DNA of 64,000 nucleotides from an uncultured Oscillospiraceae bacterium (GCA_947626785.1 CANQTO010000005.1:1-64000), one strand, 5' to 3'. Positions 16,582 to 25,025 are shown, numbered from the stretch's first letter. The notes: generated by a model from the sequence alone, not told the origin. Program-made: numbers and translations.

Positions 16582-17913
16582 TTACTTGCCTCCTTCTTTC
16601 TTGGCGCGGGCGGCCTTCTTGGACAGGGCCAGGCCCTCCCGGTTGTTCTGCACCAGAGGCCGGTGGGCAGGGCAGACATAGGAGCAGCAGCCGCACTCCA
16701 TGCACAGCTTGATGTTGTGCTTGTCCAGAGCGGCCACCTTCTCCGCCTCATCCTCGATCTCCAGGTCCCGGGCAAAGGCGGTGGGATTGAGGCCGATGGG
16801 GCAGTTCTCCACGCAGCGGCCGCAGTGGATGCAGGCCGTGGGCTCCATCTGGGCCGAATCCTTCTGGTTGAAGGCCAGGATGGCGCCGGTGGCCTTGACG
16901 ATGGGCTCGGACAGGGTGGTCGTGGTGCGGCCCATCATGGGTCCGCCCAAAAGCACCTTGCCGGCAGGCTCGGAGAAGCCGCCCGCCTGCTCGATCATAT
17001 AGCCCACCGAGGTGCCCACAGGGGCCACATAGTTGCCGGGCTTGGCCACGGCGGAGCCGTCCACGGTGACGCAGCGGTCCACCAGGGGCATGCCGTCGGT
17101 CAGGTACTGGGCCATCTTGGCGAGCGAGGTGACGTTGATAACGATGACGCCCAGAGAGGCCAGGCGCTGGCCCGGCTGGACCACCTTTCCGGTAGCGTTG
17201 TACAGCAGGATCTGCCGCGCCCCCTGGGGGTACACGCTCTCCATGGCCATGACCTTCACGGAGGGGTCGTCCTTAAAGGTCTCCTCCAGGTGGGCGATGG
17301 CGTCGGGCTTGTTGTTCTCGATGCCGATGATGAATTCTTCCGCCTTCAGATAGGTGCGCAGATACTCCACGCCCTTGACGATCTGGTCGGCGTGCTCCAG
17401 CATGAGCCGGTGGTCGCTGGTGATATAGGGCTCGCACTCCGCGCCGTTGATGAGCACGGTGTGGACCGGATTGGTCCGGACCGCGTCCAGCTTCTTCCAC
17501 ACCGGGAAGGCCGCGCCGCCCAGGCCCACCACGCCGCTCTTCTGCACGGCGGCCAGGAAGCTGTCCAGGTCATGGACCTCCGGGACCTGGATGTTGGGGT
17601 CCTTCTCCATCTTCCCATCGCCCTTGATGCGGATGGCGGTGACCGTCCGTCCGGTATTCAGCTTGACCGGCTCGATGGCACTGACCGTGCCCGATATGGT
17701 GGCATAGACGGGGGACGAGATCTCCCCGCCCTCCTTGCCGATCAGCTGCCCCACGCGGACATAGTCGCCCACCTGCACAACGGGCTCCGCCGGAGCTCCG
17801 GAGTGCATGGACATGGGCAGCACGACCTCCGGCGGCGGCGCCACAGGCACAGAGGCGCAGCCCGCCGTGTGCTTGTTGTGGGGCACTTTCAATCTCGAAA
17901 CTTTTTTCTTCAA
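16582..17913 (-). CDS. rnfC: Rnf complex subunit C, NADH/FMN and Fe-S protein
   Basis: The NAD-reactive peripheral subunit. An N-terminal barrel-sandwich part (PPPEVVLPMSMHSGAPAEPVV) is followed by the FMN/NADH-binding SLBB-type domain with GLGGAAFPVWKKL (about 133-145) and two 4Fe-4S motifs, CIHCGRCVENCP (about 370-381) and CMECGCCSYVCP (about 409-420). Length 443 is typical. It starts at a TTG codon (17913) behind AGGAGG; no better ATG fits the family start. It transfers electrons between the ferredoxin branch and NAD+. Confidence 0.95.
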   Translation of the reverse strand: MKKKVSRLKVPHNKHTAGCASVPVAPPPEVVLPMSMHSGAPAEPVVQVGDYVRVGQLIGKEGGEISSPVYATISGTVSAIEPVKLNTGRTVTAIRIKGDGKMEKDPNIQVPEVHDLDSFLAAVQKSGVVGLGGAAFPVWKKLDAVRTNPVHTVLINGAECEPYITSDHRLMLEHADQIVKGVEYLRTYLKAEEFIIGIENNKPDAIAHLEETFKDDPSVKVMAMESVYPQGARQILLYNATGKVVQPGQRLASLGVIVINVTSLAKMAQYLTDGMPLVDRCVTVDGSAVAKPGNYVAPVGTSVGYMIEQAGGFSEPAGKVLLGGPMMGRTTTTLSEPIVKATGAILAFNQKDSAQMEPTACIHCGRCVENCPIGLNPTAFARDLEIEDEAEKVAALDKHNIKLCMECGCCSYVCPAHRPLVQNNREGLALSKKAARAKKEGGK

Positions 17914-17943
17914 ACTTCTATCTCCTCCTATAATGGGATGATG

Positions 17944-19005
17944 CTACTCATCCATGATCAGCGCCTGCATACCCGGGGTGCTGCGAATCTCCCCGTCCGG
18001 AAGGATCCAGACGACCTCCACGTTCCCCAGGCTCTCTGTAAGAGACAGGCCCTCCTCATAGGACATACAGAACAGGGCTGTGGACAGCCCGTCCGCCAAA
18101 GCGCTGTCCGGCGTCACGACTGTGACCGAGGCATAGTGGTCCGACGGGAAAAGGGTATCCTTGTCGATGATATGGTGATACCGCTGCCCGTCCACCGTAT
18201 AATAGCGCTCATAGATGCCGGAGGTGACGCAGGCCGTATCCTGGAGCTTGAGCCGGAGGGCGAACTCCCCGTCCGGGTCCAGGGGGTTTTTCACCCCGGT
18301 GGTCCAGCCGGAGCCGTCGGGCTTGGCGCCGATGATGCGGATGTTTCCGCCCACATTGAGCACGTAGCTCTCCGCCCCCTGCTGCCGCAGATAATCGGCG
18401 GCCCGCTCCACGGCGTAGCCCTTCCCCAGGGCCCCCACGTCCAGGGAGGCCTCCGGGTCCGCCAGGCGCACGGTGCCCTTTTCCTCGTCGATCTCCAAGA
18501 GGCCGATGTCCGTGTGCTCCGCCGCGGCCTGAAGCTCGCTGAGCTCCGGCACCTGGGCGGAGGCCGGATCGGCCGAGGCGGCCTCCCGGCAGTCATGCCA
18601 GATGGCCAGCACCGCGCCCAGCATCACGTTCATCTCGCCGTTCGTATCCTGATACAGCTCTTTGGCATAGAGCAGGAAATCGATCAGCTTCCCGTCCACC
18701 TCCACCGGCTCGCCGCCGGCCAGGCGGTTCACCGTACACAGGTTGTTGATCCCCGAATACTCGTGGTAGATATCGAAAAGCCTGTGATATTCCTCCAAAA
18801 CGGCGGAAGCTCCGGCAGAAAGTTCATCAAACCGTTCCGCCGGATCTCCCGCGTAGTCATATACGTAGGAGACGGTATCAAAATACGTAAAATAGGATTT
18901 TCCCCTGGGCTCCGCCGCCGGCTCTTCCCGGGGGGCGCAGCCTGTGAGAACAGCCGCCAGCCACAGGCAAGCGAGCAGCCCGGCCGCCGTTTTACGGTAT
19001 TTCAA
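17944..19005 (-). CDS. apbE: FAD:protein FMN transferase, lipoprotein
   Basis: ApbE links FMN covalently to Thr residues of RnfG and RnfD on the outer side of the membrane. A signal peptide with lipobox LTGC (Cys about residue 23) is followed by the ApbE domain with FDTVSYVYDY, LDVGALGKGYAVERAAD and DGLSTALFCM. The catalytic and Mg-binding regions look intact. It begins with TTG (19005) preceded by GGAGGA at normal spacing, and is the first gene of the rnf operon, 30 bases before rnfC. Co-transcription with its RnfG and RnfD targets is the expected arrangement. Confidence 0.93.
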   Translation of the reverse strand: MKYRKTAAGLLACLWLAAVLTGCAPREEPAAEPRGKSYFTYFDTVSYVYDYAGDPAERFDELSAGASAVLEEYHRLFDIYHEYSGINNLCTVNRLAGGEPVEVDGKLIDFLLYAKELYQDTNGEMNVMLGAVLAIWHDCREAASADPASAQVPELSELQAAAEHTDIGLLEIDEEKGTVRLADPEASLDVGALGKGYAVERAADYLRQQGAESYVLNVGGNIRIIGAKPDGSGWTTGVKNPLDPDGEFALRLKLQDTACVTSGIYERYYTVDGQRYHHIIDKDTLFPSDHYASVTVVTPDSALADGLSTALFCMSYEEGLSLTESLGNVEVVWILPDGEIRSTPGMQALIMDE

Positions 19006-19078
19006 TCCCGCTGTCCTCCGTTTCTTTCAAGCTCCTGCCGGCCGCGGTCTTTCCTCGCGGCCGCTCAAAACATGGCAT

Positions 19079-19111
19079 ATTGCTCCTGCGATCACAGACC
19101 GCAGGAGCAAT
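19079..19111 (-). terminator. Hairpin after the lipoprotein gene
   Basis: A perfect 12-base inverted repeat (ATTGCTCCTGCG arms, 9-base loop) follows the lipoprotein stop codon. The U-tail on the minus strand is weak, so partial read-through into apbE-rnf is possible. Confidence 0.6.
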
Positions 19112-19127
19112 ACAGAATTCCCTTGAT

Positions 19128-20237
19128 TTACCGGGCGTAATCAGCCGCCTCGGCGATCACGTTGGTCATGCCGTCCACGGCCATGGTGACGGAGGCGAAC
19201 AGGGTCTCGTCAACAGCGACCGCATGGCCTTCCTCGTTGGTGGTCGTCTCGATGCCGCGGAGCTCCTCGGCGGTCTTGCCGGCCGCGTAGTCAGAGAAGG
19301 CCTTGGACTGAGCATCCCACTCGGCGATGGCGGCGCCGTAGGCGACCATGCCGTAGTCCGGGCCCAGCTCACGCTTGGTGCCCTTGAAAACGGTGTCGGT
19401 GATAGCGCCGTCCACATCCACCTTGATCTGGGGCTGGATAGCATCGTTCAGGGCGGAGATGATCACGCCATCAGCGCCGACGACAGCGGCGCCGAACTCG
19501 GTGTACATCTTGACCACGCCGTCCTCATCCTCGGTGGCGGAGGTGGACTCTTCGTCGGTGCTGATGGCGGCGACGCCCAGAGTGAACGCGCCGTCAGCGG
19601 CGAAGGTCTGGCCCTTCTCGTCGTTGCAGGCCTTCACAACAGCCTCTTTGAAGGCGGTGATGTCCATGGTGCAGGTAGCCAGCAGGGCCTCGTCCACGGA
19701 AACATTGTGGCCGGAGTCGTTGACAGCGGTCTCCATGCCCTCGACCTCAGCGGCGGTCTTGCCGACCACGAAGGCCTCAAAGCCCATGGCCTGCTCGTAC
19801 CACTCGGCAGAGATGCCGCTGACGCCCTTCATGCCGTAGGCTTCCTTCTTCTCCATCTTGGTGGGATACTCGGCGCCGGTGACGACCTCGCCGCCGACCA
19901 CTTCCATCTTGTTCTGGGCCACATCCAGACGGCACTGGACGATCTTGCCCTCGCCGTCCAGAACGACGGCGGCCACGGTGGCGTCCACCTGGGCCAGCTC
20001 ATCCTTGGAGCTGTCCGTGCTCACAACCACGCCCATGCCCAGCTTGTAATCGCCGGACGCGGCAGGGGCCTCTTCGGCGGGCTCTTCAGCGGGGGCCTCT
20101 TCGGCGGGGGCTTCCTCGGCGGGAGCCTCAGCGGCAGGGGCCTCGGTAGCGGCCGGAGCGGGGGCACTGCTGCCGCCGCAGGCGGCCAGGGAGAACATCA
20201 TGCAGAGTACAGCCAGTAACGCGATAAGTTTTTTCAT
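19128..20237 (-). CDS. Surface lipoprotein with internal duplication, FMN_bind-like
   Basis: A lipoprotein (signal peptide, lipobox LAAC, Cys about 20) with an Ala/Pro/Glu-rich spacer of repeated APAEE units (about 27-62), then two similar domains of roughly 150 residues. Each begins with LGMGVVVSTD or LGVAAISTD and contains an E(Y/L)...K...YGM segment, a hydrophobic F..(V/A)GKTAAE motif and an (E/D)EALLAT or DETLFAS motif. The layout resembles degenerate tandem FMN_bind lipoproteins of Gram-positive electron-transfer systems. No clear flavinylation motif is seen, so cofactor binding is unproven. It lies just upstream of apbE-rnf in the same direction. The function is not known. Confidence 0.7.
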   Translation of the reverse strand: MKKLIALLAVLCMMFSLAACGGSSAPAPAATEAPAAEAPAEEAPAEEAPAEEPAEEAPAASGDYKLGMGVVVSTDSSKDELAQVDATVAAVVLDGEGKIVQCRLDVAQNKMEVVGGEVVTGAEYPTKMEKKEAYGMKGVSGISAEWYEQAMGFEAFVVGKTAAEVEGMETAVNDSGHNVSVDEALLATCTMDITAFKEAVVKACNDEKGQTFAADGAFTLGVAAISTDEESTSATEDEDGVVKMYTEFGAAVVGADGVIISALNDAIQPQIKVDVDGAITDTVFKGTKRELGPDYGMVAYGAAIAEWDAQSKAFSDYAAGKTAEELRGIETTTNEEGHAVAVDETLFASVTMAVDGMTNVIAEAADYAR

Positions 20238-20560
20238 AATTTGTCCTTTCTTTCCATTCAGATCGTACTTTTTCCTCTGCTAAGGCAAAACAGAACTGCA
20301 GCGGGCATTGGGTGCGTTTCATTTACTTTGACACCGCGATCCGGGCAAGCCCGGAAGGGCATAAGGGCCAAGGCAGCGGAACCTACATCCAAATTCTGCT
20401 CCAGTTCATTGATAATTATATAACTAATCCCTCCTATAATCAAGCTCTGTTCTCTACAATTTCTGTGCAATTTATGAACAAATTGTAAATTTTACAAATT
20501 TTGTATATCGTAATCCCATTAAATTGCACATCACTGTTTTTGTCAAAAAGCATTTTGCCG
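20238..20560 (-). promoter_or_regulatory. Long AT-rich leader with palindrome upstream of the lipoprotein
   Basis: This 323-base gap contains no convincing gene. A 15-base palindrome TTGTAAATTTTACAA (20483-20497) lies in a very AT-rich block, as expected for an operator. Nearer the gene a GC-rich hairpin (TCCGGGC-TT-GCCCGGA, about 20338-20354) interrupts the leader, and AGGAGGG appears at about 20430 without a nearby start codon. A promoter could not be fixed, as several weak -10-like elements compete. The known FMN riboswitch core was looked for and is absent. Confidence 0.45.
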
Positions 20561-21349
20561 TTAACCCGCCGCCAGCAGAGCCCAGGCCAACGCAAAAACG
20601 GTGAGATTACTTAAAAAATTCACTCCATCGTTGTTGACGCGGCGCAGGCCCTTTACACGTTCTGCCGGAACGCCGCAGCAGCGCTCCCGCTCCATGACAG
20701 CGCCGCAGACCGGGCAGCGGTATTTGACCTGGAGCAGCGAGCCGTACACGCTGTCCAGCAGCGCGCCCATAAAGCCCAGCAGTGCGATCAGCACAGCCAG
20801 CCGGAGGGACCAGCCGAAGAGCAGGGACAGCAGCCCCACCAACGCCGCCCCCAGCAGGGAGGCCGCCGTCCCCCACAGGGAGACGCCGCCGGAGAGGCCC
20901 TTCTCTATGGGGCGCAGGGTGCAGATATCCACCGTCCTGCCGGTGCTCAGAGGCCCCAGCTTGGAGGCCAGGCTGTCCGCCAGGGACTCCGCCAGCACGG
21001 CGGCGTAGATGCAGCGGGCCCCCGTCTCCCCCAGGGGCCCTGCCAGCAGCAGGGCTGCGGTGCCCACGCCCACATTACAGAAGACCCGGACGGCGTCCCT
21101 CCGGCCGGACTTGCGCCGGACGCCCCGGGGGTCGGCCCGCTCCCCGGCCAGCCGGCCGGCCCCCACGGTGCACAGGAAGGTCGCCGCCAGGATCAGGAAA
21201 GCGGGCAGGCCGCCGAAAGCGCAGATCAGCACACTTAGAAGCCAGGCCAGCGCCGTGCCGCCGGCAGTCAGGGCTCTTTTCCATACGGCCAGCCCCGCCA
21301 GGGCCGAGCTGAGGAGAAGCGCCGCCGGCAGCCCCTGGACCGCCGTCAC
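20561..21349 (-). CDS. DUF92 integral membrane protein (possible polyprenyl/phytyl-phosphate kinase family)
   Basis: About 262 residues with 6-7 membrane helices and the DUF92 signature ESLADSLASKLGPLS, the Gly/Pro-rich loop GGVSLWGTAASLLGA and FMGALLDSVYGSLLQVKYRCP with a CPVCG segment. Plant and cyanobacterial DUF92 relatives act as phytyl-phosphate or farnesyl-phosphate kinases; bacterial function is open. The start is a GTG at 21349 that overlaps the TGA of the upstream ferredoxin-like gene (GTGA), showing translational coupling. A longer reading frame to 21748 exists only because it shadows that gene. Confidence 0.75.
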   Translation of the reverse strand: MTAVQGLPAALLLSSALAGLAVWKRALTAGGTALAWLLSVLICAFGGLPAFLILAATFLCTVGAGRLAGERADPRGVRRKSGRRDAVRVFCNVGVGTAALLLAGPLGETGARCIYAAVLAESLADSLASKLGPLSTGRTVDICTLRPIEKGLSGGVSLWGTAASLLGAALVGLLSLLFGWSLRLAVLIALLGFMGALLDSVYGSLLQVKYRCPVCGAVMERERCCGVPAERVKGLRRVNNDGVNFLSNLTVFALAWALLAAG

Positions 21350-22356
21350 GGCTCTTTGGTGGCGGCCGTCTCGCCCTTGTAGGGCTGGGCGTACTTCTCC
21401 CCGCCGTGGATGTAGCCCGGCTGCTTGGTGCTGATGATGTCCTTCTCCCGGGGGTCGGAGCGCATCAGCTCCATTTTGCTTCCGGCCAGGTGCTTGTAGA
21501 CCCACACGCCCGGCATGAAGACGGCGTAGACGTATGCGACGGACAGGGCTGCCCGCAGGCGGCCGGGCTCTGTGACCTTCCGGGCCCGGCTCTCCGTGTA
21601 GACCATTTTGCCGATATGCTTGGGACAGCTGCTCTCGCAGATGCCGCAGCCCAGGCACTTGTCCAGGTCGATCTGCCGCCTGCCGTTTTCGTCGAAGCGC
21701 ATGGCTCCCACCGGGCAGGCCTTCACGCATTTCTGGCAGTGGACACACTGACTCTCGTCAAATTCCGGCAGATAGGGCCCGTTGTAATTGACGAAGGGGA
21801 CATGGTACTGGGTCTTCAGAGTCAGAGGCATACAGCAGCAGGGGCAGCAGAAGCAGAGGTTGTCCTGATAGGGCTGGACGCAGCTCTCGATGACGGCGAT
21901 CAGCCCCCGCTCGTGGGCCATATCCGCCACGGCCAGGCACTCCTCCACGCTGACCGCCCGCTCCCCCGCCTTCTTTTTCAGGCTGCCGTAGAAGTTCAGC
22001 CCAAAGCAGGTGTTGATGGGGTTGTCGCAGTTGCCCCGGACCGTCCGGCACACGCAGGGGGACACGGCGATGTCCGTGGTGTTGCGAATAATGTCCTTGG
22101 CCACCTCGATAGGGACCACCACGGAGTTGGTATGGATGTAGCGGTAGTGCAGCTCCAGGCTCTTGCGGATCAGCGGCCCGATGACCGGCTTGACCGCCAG
22201 CTTCCCCATCATATAGGAGAAGCGGACCACGTCCACCGTGTTCTTCAGATGCTTTTTCAGGAAGTTTTTCCGAAAGCGCGCCTCGCTGTCATACAGGGTG
22301 ATGCCGTCCACCTCCACCTTCCGGGAGGTATAGGGATTTAGGTTCGTATGATCCAT
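21346..22356 (-). CDS. 4Fe-4S ferredoxin-type protein with Cys-rich middle domain
   Basis: Residues 1-85 are basic and partly hydrophobic. A Cys-rich part follows (about 93-180) with CVCRTVRGNCDN, NTCFGL, ESC and CFCCPCCCMP. Then comes a bacterial-ferredoxin pair, CVHCQKCVKACPVG (about 203-216) and CLGCGICESSCPKH (about 232-245). The protein probably carries two or more 4Fe-4S clusters and moves electrons in the cytoplasm; partner and substrate are unknown. GGAGAAAAAAC precedes the ATG. It is divergent from a LysR gene, its likely regulator, and coupled to the DUF92 gene. Confidence 0.8.
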   Translation of the reverse strand: MDHTNLNPYTSRKVEVDGITLYDSEARFRKNFLKKHLKNTVDVVRFSYMMGKLAVKPVIGPLIRKSLELHYRYIHTNSVVVPIEVAKDIIRNTTDIAVSPCVCRTVRGNCDNPINTCFGLNFYGSLKKKAGERAVSVEECLAVADMAHERGLIAVIESCVQPYQDNLCFCCPCCCMPLTLKTQYHVPFVNYNGPYLPEFDESQCVHCQKCVKACPVGAMRFDENGRRQIDLDKCLGCGICESSCPKHIGKMVYTESRARKVTEPGRLRAALSVAYVYAVFMPGVWVYKHLAGSKMELMRSDPREKDIISTKQPGYIHGGEKYAQPYKGETAATKEP

Positions 22357-22456
22357 GTTTTTTCTCCTTCTTTCCTTGAATGGTTATTACTATTGTAGCA
22401 AGGCAAGGAGAAAAAAGATAATATTTTGTCAAGCAAAGTTCATAACTCCCAGGTTA

Positions 22457-22485
22457 TTGACGCACGGGGCGCTCCGGTGTATGAT
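22457..22485 (+). promoter_or_regulatory. Promoter of the LysR gene at 22504
   Basis: TTGACG (22457-22462), a 17-base spacer and TATGAT (22480-22485) place transcription start near 22492, leaving a leader of about 12 bases with GAGGTGAG. This also rules out the longer reading frame that starts at 22426. Confidence 0.6.
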
Positions 22486-22503
22486 GGCTTTGAGGTGAGC
22501 GAA

Positions 22504-23412
22504 ATGGAACTGCGGGATCTGCGTTTTTTCTGCCTGACGGCGGAGCTGGGCACGGTCACTAAGGCGGCGGAGCGGCTGTACGTGTCCCAGCCCTTTGTCA
22601 CCAAGGTGATCCACCAACTGGAGGAGGAAATGGGCGTCAGGCTGTTCGATCTGGAGAAGCGGCGGCTGGTTTTGAACGACAACGGGCTGTATTTTTATAA
22701 GTCCGCCAAGGCGATCCTCCAGAGCGTGGACCAGCTGGCGGACAGCATGGCCGCCCGGCGGAAGCGGGAGGAGGCCCCCATCCGCCTGCTCTACAACAAT
22801 GCCGGCTATCTCAGCGCCCTGAACAGCGCCTTCATGGAGAAGTATCCGGAGAGCGTCCTGTCCGAGACCTTCGCCGTCCGGGGGGACATCATCGAGCTTT
22901 TGAACAGCGGCCAGGCAGATTTTGCCATCACCCTGCCTCCCATCACCCGGGAGGAGTCCCGCATGATCGAGAGTATCACCGTTTTGAAGGACACCGGCAG
23001 CATCATGCTCCCGCCGGACCACCCGCTGTTTCAGAAGGACTTCGTCACCCTGGAGGAGTTGGCCCCCTGCCCGATCATCATTGCGCCCAAAGGCAGCGGC
23101 ATGCGGGACACCATCGACCAGATCTATTTCAGCCACGGGCTGACGCCCAACGTGGTCTACGAGACCAACGACATGGACTTACAGCAGCGGGCCGTCCTGG
23201 TGGACAAGCGGGGCATCGCCTTCATGTCCGTTATCCACACCCAGGACCCGCTGATCGGCCAGTATTGCCGCAAGACCCTGACCGACGAGTGCTTCGGCAC
23301 GGTGGGCCTGAGCTATAACCGCTTCCGGCAGGAGACCGCCGCCACCCAGCAATTTAAAAAATTTGCCCTGGCCTTTTTCGGCCGGCTCCAGGCCCTGGCG
23401 GACAGCTTATAG
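22504..23412 (+). CDS. LysR-family transcriptional regulator
   Basis: A 302-residue regulator with an N-terminal winged helix-turn-helix (MELRDLRFFCLTAELGTVTK, helix with AAERLYVSQPFVTKVIHQLE) and a periplasmic-binding-like effector domain (about 90-300). Start 22504 is chosen for its GAGGTGAG site and because the promoter lies upstream of it. Divergence from the ferredoxin-like/DUF92 pair suggests it regulates those genes. Its stop codon abuts the stop codon of the convergent degV gene with no intervening base. The effector is unknown. Confidence 0.9.
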   Translation: MELRDLRFFCLTAELGTVTKAAERLYVSQPFVTKVIHQLEEEMGVRLFDLEKRRLVLNDNGLYFYKSAKAILQSVDQLADSMAARRKREEAPIRLLYNNAGYLSALNSAFMEKYPESVLSETFAVRGDIIELLNSGQADFAITLPPITREESRMIESITVLKDTGSIMLPPDHPLFQKDFVTLEELAPCPIIIAPKGSGMRDTIDQIYFSHGLTPNVVYETNDMDLQQRAVLVDKRGIAFMSVIHTQDPLIGQYCRKTLTDECFGTVGLSYNRFRQETAATQQFKKFALAFFGRLQALADSL

Positions 23413-24261
23413 TCACCGGCAGCCGAAGAAGGCCACGGCGACGGCCCCAGGCCCCGCGTAGGTGCCGATGGTGCTGCCGATGGCGCAGATGGGGATCTTG
23501 TCCGTCTTCCCCTCATAGAGGGACGCGCTGTCCGCCAGGTACTTTTGCAGCAGCGCGTCGGACAGGCCGCTGTAGGCCAGGGCGTAGGGCATGGAAAAGT
23601 CGATGCCCCCGGCCTGCTCGATATAGGTCCTCAGCAGGTTGTTCCCGTTTTTGGAGCCCCTGGCCTTCCCCAGCAGCACCACTTCCCCGGCCACCGTGGT
23701 CACCACCGGCTTGATGGACAGCAGCCCGCCCGCGAAGGCCGCCGTAGAGGAGATGCGCCCGCCCTTTTTCAGGTACTCCAAGGTGTCCAGCAGGCCCAGC
23801 ACGTGGACGCGGCTTTTCTCCCGCTTCAGTTCCGAGGCGATCTCCGCCGCCGAAAGGCCCCGGTCCCGCAGCCGGACGGCCAGCCGCACCAGGATCTGCT
23901 CCCCGATACTGACGGTCTCGCTGTCCACCAGATGCACCTGCCCCGGGAAGTCCGCCATAGCGATATGGGCGCTGTTGTAAGACCCGGAGAGCTTGGCGGA
24001 GAGGCTGATGCAGACCGCCTCCTCCCCCGGCCCCAGGCGCCCGAACACCTCAGCATATTGGGCGGGCGTCACCTGGCTGGTGTGGGGGAACTCGTCCGTC
24101 TCGACCAGCATCTCGTAAAACTGCCGGCTGCTCATGGTGACCCCGTCCAGGTACTCCCGGTCACCGAATACGGTAGTCAGGGGCAGCAGCTCCACCCCCA
24201 TTTTCTCCGCCTCCTCCCTGGGCAGGTCGCAGGCGGAATCTGTGATGATCTTTACGCTCAT
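23413..24261 (-). CDS. DegV-family fatty-acid-binding protein
   Basis: A 282-residue DegV protein with IITDSACDLP at the start, HTSQVTPAQY and SAKLSGSYNSA in the lipid-head-binding region, and the C-terminal GSTIGTYAGPGAVAVAFFG. DegV/FakB proteins present fatty acids to the FakA kinase. Which fatty acid this one binds cannot be told. The start at 24261 carries AGGAGGGAGACT; the 25-codon upstream extension has no ribosome site. It is transcribed alone. Confidence 0.9.
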   Translation of the reverse strand: MSVKIITDSACDLPREEAEKMGVELLPLTTVFGDREYLDGVTMSSRQFYEMLVETDEFPHTSQVTPAQYAEVFGRLGPGEEAVCISLSAKLSGSYNSAHIAMADFPGQVHLVDSETVSIGEQILVRLAVRLRDRGLSAAEIASELKREKSRVHVLGLLDTLEYLKKGGRISSTAAFAGGLLSIKPVVTTVAGEVVLLGKARGSKNGNNLLRTYIEQAGGIDFSMPYALAYSGLSDALLQKYLADSASLYEGKTDKIPICAIGSTIGTYAGPGAVAVAFFGCR

Positions 24262-24358
24262 AGTCTCCCTCCTTTTCTGGAAACTACGGTGAGTATACAC
24301 CGTTCTTTTTACTTTTTCAAGTTTTTGTTTAGACATTTTATGTCTTTATGTAAAAATC

Positions 24359-24389
24359 GGTCCGGCAGCCCCAAGCGGGCTGCCGGACC
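24359..24389 (-). terminator. Terminator of the tetR gene
   Basis: Perfect 13-base arms GGTCCGGCAGCCC / GGGCTGCCGGACC flank a 5-base loop. On the minus strand the hairpin is followed by GATTTTTA. It may also work rightwards (ATATTTTAATT). Confidence 0.85.
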
Positions 24390-24415
24390 ATATTTTAATT
24401 ATAAAGGTATGCTCT

Positions 24416-25012
24416 CTACTCTTCCAGATATTTGAGGGCCGCCACAAAGACAGGCACATGGGCCATACAGAGGATGTCCAGGGCCTCCGGCGTGTCCATA
24501 GGCACATCGTAGATGCAGCCCCGGAGAAAGCCCGCGATGGCGGAGGCGCTGTACCAGCAGACTAGCCGGTAGCCTTTGTTTGCAGAGGAGCCGGGAAACA
24601 GCTGCTCGGTCAGGTCCAGCAGGGTGTCCCGCAGCTTATCTGTGAGCTTGGCGAAAAAGACGTGGGCATGTTCGCCGGTCAAAATCGGCGTCAACAGCCC
24701 CCGCCGGCTGAGCAGGACCTCACCGACCATGTGCATATGCCGCTGGGCGTAATCCTCCTCGCTGTCTCCGGGCAGCATCTCCGTATTCTGAAAGCTGCTG
24801 CAAATCGTGTCCACGAAGCTGTCCACGATCTTCTCGTACAGCGCCTCCTTGTATGGGAAGTGCAGATAAAAGGTATTGCGGCTGCACTGGGCCCGGTCGC
24901 AGATCTCCGTCACGCTGATCTCCTCCAGGGGCTTTTCTTGCAGCAGCGCCAAAAAGCTGTCCATAATGTTCCGCCGGGTCTTGAGCACCCGCAGGTCCTG
25001 TTCGTTTTTCAT
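24416..25012 (-). CDS. TetR-family regulator
   Basis: A 198-residue regulator with an N-terminal TetR helix-turn-helix, ISVTEICDRAQCSRNTFYLHF (about residues 30-50, split motif), and an all-alpha ligand domain. GGAGGGCCT sits before the ATG at 25012. It is divergent from the two-gene ene-reductase operon, and similar ATAGTNYAC boxes occur in both promoters, so it most likely represses that operon and itself until its inducer, perhaps the reductase substrate, appears. Confidence 0.9.
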   Translation of the reverse strand: MKNEQDLRVLKTRRNIMDSFLALLQEKPLEEISVTEICDRAQCSRNTFYLHFPYKEALYEKIVDSFVDTICSSFQNTEMLPGDSEEDYAQRHMHMVGEVLLSRRGLLTPILTGEHAHVFFAKLTDKLRDTLLDLTEQLFPGSSANKGYRLVCWYSASAIAGFLRGCIYDVPMDTPEALDILCMAHVPVFVAALKYLEE

Positions 25013-25025
25013 AGGCCCTCCAAAA

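Noticed and set aside
14161-19140. Very long plus-strand open frame (over 1600 codons) opposite the rnf operon
   Set aside because: It is a product of GC-rich third positions in the real minus-strand rnf and apbE genes. Its protein is low-complexity, rich in Gly, His, Gln and Leu, and matches no family.
20300-20440. FMN or other known riboswitch upstream of the flavin-related lipoprotein
   Set aside because: The leader is structured, but I could not match the conserved cores of FMN, c-di-GMP or preQ1 riboswitches.
20258-20470. 70-codon minus-strand frame upstream of the lipoprotein
   Set aside because: The AGGAGGG in this leader is not positioned before its start, composition is not coding-like, and it overlaps the leader hairpin.
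20561-21748. Long 395-codon version of the DUF92 gene
   Set aside because: The first 133 codons overlap the ferredoxin-like gene in another frame and have non-protein-like composition; the GTG at 21349 is the coupled start.
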